Made by a program: the position numbers and the translations under genes
The notes under the pieces: model-generated
What the model saw: the letters and a program-made list of their open reading frames with translations, nothing else
Told to the model about the DNA's origin: nothing
The model's database searches: none
From: Auriscalpium vulgare
Lineage: Eukaryota; Basidiomycota; Agaricomycetes; Russulales; Auriscalpiaceae
DNA: 64,000 bases
Assembly: GCA_019915015.1 (NCBI GenBank)
Contig: JAHBBC010000003.1
Location: 2,232,001 to 2,296,000, forward strand
Direction: 5' to 3'
In this document: piece after piece, positions 61,041-64,000 of the stretch
How the letters are laid out: each line of letters starts with the position of its first letter
Position numbering within the stretch: the stretch's first letter is position 1

Positions 61041-62493
61041 ATGTCGTCTGCACTCGCCGCCAAGCTCTCCGCCGCGCTCGCCTCACGCGACGAGCGATGG
61101 ATCCGCCGCCGCCTCCCCGAGCCCACGAGCGCTTCCGCACCGCCGCACACCGACTTCTCCTCGAACGACTACCTCTCCCTGTCCACATCACCGGTGCTGC
61201 GCGCGCACGTCCTCAAGGCGCTCGCGGACTCCCCAGATATCCTCGGATCAGGTGGATCGCGCCTGCTGGTGAACGGCACCGCCCATGCAGAGCTTGAGCG
61301 CCGCCTTGCTGCGTTCTTCGCGGCGCCGGCGGCCTTGATCTTCAACTCGGGTTTTGATGCCAATGCCGGGCTCTTCGCGTGCATCCCGCAGCCTGGAGAC
61401 GTCGTCCTGTATGACGAGTTCATCCACGCGTCGGTGCACGATGGCATGCGCGGAGGGCGCGCAGCCCTCACGCTCGCGTACGCGCACAACGACGTTGGTG
61501 CACTGCGCCGCGCCATCGAACGTCTCGTGCACGACCGCCCGGCCATTCAAGCAGGGAAGAGCAGCGTCTTCATTGCCGTCGAGACGTTGTACAGCATGGA
61601 CGGGACAATTGCGCCGCTCGCGGAGATTGTCGCGCTCCTCGAAGAGCTTCTCCCAGCGGGGAACGGCCACCTAGTCGTCGACGAAGCACACGCAACCGGG
61701 ATCTACGGGCCCCAAGGGCGTGGTATGGTTGCGCTGCTTGGCCTCGAAGGCAAGGTGTTTGCGAGGCTGCATACTTTTGGCAAGGCGCTTGCGGCTTCTG
61801 GTGGTACGTTCTGCGCAGTTTACGTCTGCTCTCGCAGAAGTTGACATCTTGACAGCGGTGCTGCTCGTCGACACTGTGACACGGGACTACCTGCTCAACT
61901 ACGCTCGGCCCCTGATATACACAACCTCGCTGAGCAATGCGAATATCATTGCGGCGAGCTGCTCCTTTGACATGCTTGAAAATGGGACTGCTGAGAAGGT
62001 ACGCTGCGTTTACACCATATCTACCTACAGTGTCCTAACAGGATACACCCAGTCTGCCGCGCACCTCATCGACATCTCGTCCTACTTCCTCCAACTCGTC
62101 CGCTACGAGCTCGCCTCAATACCGCAGTCGATCCTGTCCCTCCCCGTGCACCTCGAACACCCCCGATCCACCACCCCCACGCCCTCCTCCCCCACTGCTC
62201 TCCCTACACCCATTATTCCCCTGCTGACACCTTACCCACGCCCACTCTCAGCATATCTGCTTGATCGCGGCATGAACGCACGTCCCATCACCTGGCCCAC
62301 AGTGCCCAAGGGCAAGGACCGCGTGCGCGTCTGCCTGCATGCCGGGACGACTCGAGAGGAAGTCGAGCTATTGGTGCGGACCGCAATCGCATGGGCGAGG
62401 GAGCTCATGGCGGAGCAAGAGGCGTTGATCAGGAAAGAGAGAAGGAAGGACAGGTCGCGGGCTATCAGCGGCTTCCTAGAATCGAAATTATAG
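61041..62493 (+). CDS. 8-amino-7-oxononanoate synthase (BioF-type PLP enzyme) with peroxisomal SKL tail
   Basis: A pyridoxal-phosphate enzyme of the alpha-oxoamine synthase family, which joins pimeloyl-CoA and L-alanine in biotin synthesis. Start ATG at 61041 (MSSALAAKLSAALASRDERW); the upstream in-frame GTG is not used. Family marks: DFSSNDYLSL, LGSGGSRLLVNGTAHAELER, LAAFFAAPAALIFNSGFDAN, VVLYDEFIHASVHDGMRGG, ETLYSMDGTIAPLAEIVAL, and HLVVDEAHATGIYGPQGRG followed by the lysine-bearing LHTFGKALAASGA (Lys binds PLP). Introns are 50 bp at about 61805 and 61999. The enzyme ends GFLESKL: SKL is the PTS1 signal for peroxisomes, where fungal BioF is known to act. The substrate is inferred from family; another oxoamine synthase is possible. 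Confidence 0.85.
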
Positions 62494-63097
62494 CATACTA
62501 CACCAAAATGAAAGCAACAAAATGGCCCGGATCCGGACACATGCGCACAGAAGCGATAGCAAACTACGTGTGCATATGGCGCGACTAAAACGGGGTGATC
62601 GATGGGTGCGCAGCTCAACGAGGGTTGGAAAAAGATATTGACATTGTCTATCAGTTTGCGAGTGCGAGTGCGACCGCCGACGATAGCGAGACATACACTT
62701 CAAGCCGACGGCGCGTACCGGCAGTCGCTCCTCCCACTGATGCGCTAGCTTCGCCGAAATACTTAGTTGTTCTCGTCAAACGCGCAGGCGAGGAATGTTG
62801 GGCGCGACTGCACTTTGGCAAGGTGGTGAAGTGGGTACGTTTCGCGCTATATATGTTTGGTGTTCTTGAACCTTTGTCGCCCTACAGCCAGCGCTAGTTC
62901 AGACAAGCCATCAGAAATGAGGTCGGACTCACCTTGGATCTCCTTACAAAGTCCGTCACCTAGAAGACTGGCGTTTGTTGGGAGATGATGTGGTGCGGTG
63001 ACAAAGGGAGACTGCGGCACGGCAGCGGCTCTCCATCGACATCCACGACAAGTTTGCGTATCCCAATCCCCGGCCAGCGAAGCAGCAGAAGCGTCGG
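62494..63097. other. Convergent 3' intergenic region
   Basis: About 600 bp between the BioF-type gene and the small minus-strand gene; no gene or repeat seen. Confidence 0.5.
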
Positions 63098-63574
63098 TCA
63101 CGCCTCGACCTCGGGACGACGTCTCAACAGCGGCACCGCGCCGTCGATCTCGTCCATCTTCTCCTGCGCCAACAAACCCTCCTTCACCATCGCCTCCAGG
63201 AGCTCCCGCATCCAGACCCTGCACGTATTCACGACTGATTCCGGGTCGTACGCAATGCCCTCCGCCAGCGCAAGGATGCGGTCGCGCTGAGCGCGCGAGG
63301 ACGTGCCGAGCGAGAACTGGGTATGCTGTGCGAGGTCTGCGCGGTCTTGCATGTGCGCAACGGACTCCCAGGTCCAGCGGCCGGGAATGCCTATCAGCTG
63401 GACGATCTGCGAGACGAACATCCCCTTGGTCACTGGCAGGGAGTTGTCCCAGTGCAGGAAGACGTGGCGTCCTGGTCCGCCGTCGTTGGCGTAAGCCTTG
63501 CCGTTGGCTTGGAGGAAGACTTCCTTGGCGGTATCGCTATCGCGGAAGACGGAGAGAACGTTGACGTTGGCCAT
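63098..63574 (-). CDS. Small unrecognised single-exon protein
   Basis: An unbroken 158-codon frame starting MANVNVLSVFRDSDTAKEVF. It reads like a real domain: NGKAYANDGGPGRHVFLHWD, NSLPVTKGMFVSQIVQLIGI, PGRWTWESVAHMQDRADLAQ and VNTCRVWMRELLEAMVKEGL. The Trp-rich central block and two amphipathic helices look folded, and the composition is not that of a chance frame. It could be a small enzyme-like or binding protein, but no family was recognised. Its last residues are RRRPEVEA. Confidence 0.55.
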   Translation of the reverse strand: MANVNVLSVFRDSDTAKEVFLQANGKAYANDGGPGRHVFLHWDNSLPVTKGMFVSQIVQLIGIPGRWTWESVAHMQDRADLAQHTQFSLGTSSRAQRDRILALAEGIAYDPESVVNTCRVWMRELLEAMVKEGLLAQEKMDEIDGAVPLLRRRPEVEA

Positions 63575-64000
63575 CGTCGTAGTGAATGCGGACCTCAGTT
63601 ATGCGGTGACGGTTGGCTTGGTCGGTGCTCCGCCTCCTCCGAGCCCGGGGGCAGGGCCGGGCCGCCCGTCTCTTGGCACTTTTCGCCAGCCGGCCAGTAG
63701 TCAACCGCGTGCTATCGTGTATTCCGTCTTCGCAGCCTCTCCATGAACTCAATGTGTCTGTTCCGTTCCAGATTTGTTTGTACGTCTCCTCGCTTCTCCT
63801 ACCTAGTCTTCAGCACATCAACGCAGACCCCGGAGTGACAGGGAGTCTACATCCAAGAGCAGCATGGATTGGGTACCTGGGGTGGACGCCTGCCATATCA
63901 TAATCGGCTGCTGATGCGTGTCGTGCAGAATCTGCGCACACCTCGCGGTAGTGCAGGCAAAGTGCAGGACAGTTATAGATGGTGAAATGAGGGTAGAGTG
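63575..64000. other. Right edge, promoter region
   Basis: 426 bp upstream of the small minus-strand gene to the window end. No gene seen. Confidence 0.4.

Overview
The window is nuclear DNA of a filamentous basidiomycete, most likely an Agaricomycete. The evidence is GC-rich, dense coding sequence, introns of about 45-60 bp in almost every gene, and protein families typical of these fungi (GUP1, fungal DUF262, lactose-permease-type MFS, a class-E P450 beside an FAD monooxygenase). All gene models below were spliced by hand from reading frame, GT-AG borders and family motifs. Exon edges are firm where a position is given and approximate elsewhere.

Layout. 0-5.2 kb: RNase H2 subunit A (cut by the left edge), divergent SMN-like protein, an unrecognised Pro/Met/Gly-rich protein, a coiled-coil protein. 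5.7-11 kb: a 20-exon cytosolic GH13 alpha-amylase converging on an MFS sugar transporter, a plausible starch/sugar-use pair. 11.1-14.8 kb: gene-poor. 14.8-25 kb: LRR protein, MINDY deubiquitinase, RRN5-like SANT protein, alpha-arrestin-like protein. 25.4-34.1 kb: a cytochrome P450 whose first exon is split by a complete 3,388-bp PIF/Harbinger DNA transposon, then an FAD monooxygenase. 34.5-49 kb: CK2 beta, GUP1 MBOAT, mitochondrial uL30, TopBP1/Rad4-like BRCT protein, PP2A methylesterase PPE1, ribosome-biogenesis AAA ATPase RIX7, an extended SDR reductase. 49-51.6 kb: gene-poor. 51.6-64 kb: DUF262 protein, a 102-bp duplicated segment, TBC RabGAP, COA6, a small unknown protein, an AONS (BioF-type) enzyme ending in SKL, and a small unknown protein.

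The most informative signals are: (1) the Harbinger element, with perfect 68-bp terminal inverted repeats, a 3-bp AAT target duplication, an intact DDE transposase and a second protein, inserted in codon 12 of a P450, so the pre-insertion exon can be read across the site; (2) a 4-nt microexon in the amylase that completes the catalytic Asp codon of the NHDTQ motif; (3) a peroxisomal SKL tail on the BioF-like enzyme; (4) a MINDY deubiquitinase with a ubiquitin-interacting helix and a C-terminal CIIM prenylation box. I found no CRISPR array, no rRNA or tRNA gene, and no convincing wholly new system. Conserved housekeeping genes dominate, with the Harbinger insertion and the two gene-poor stretches as the accessory part.
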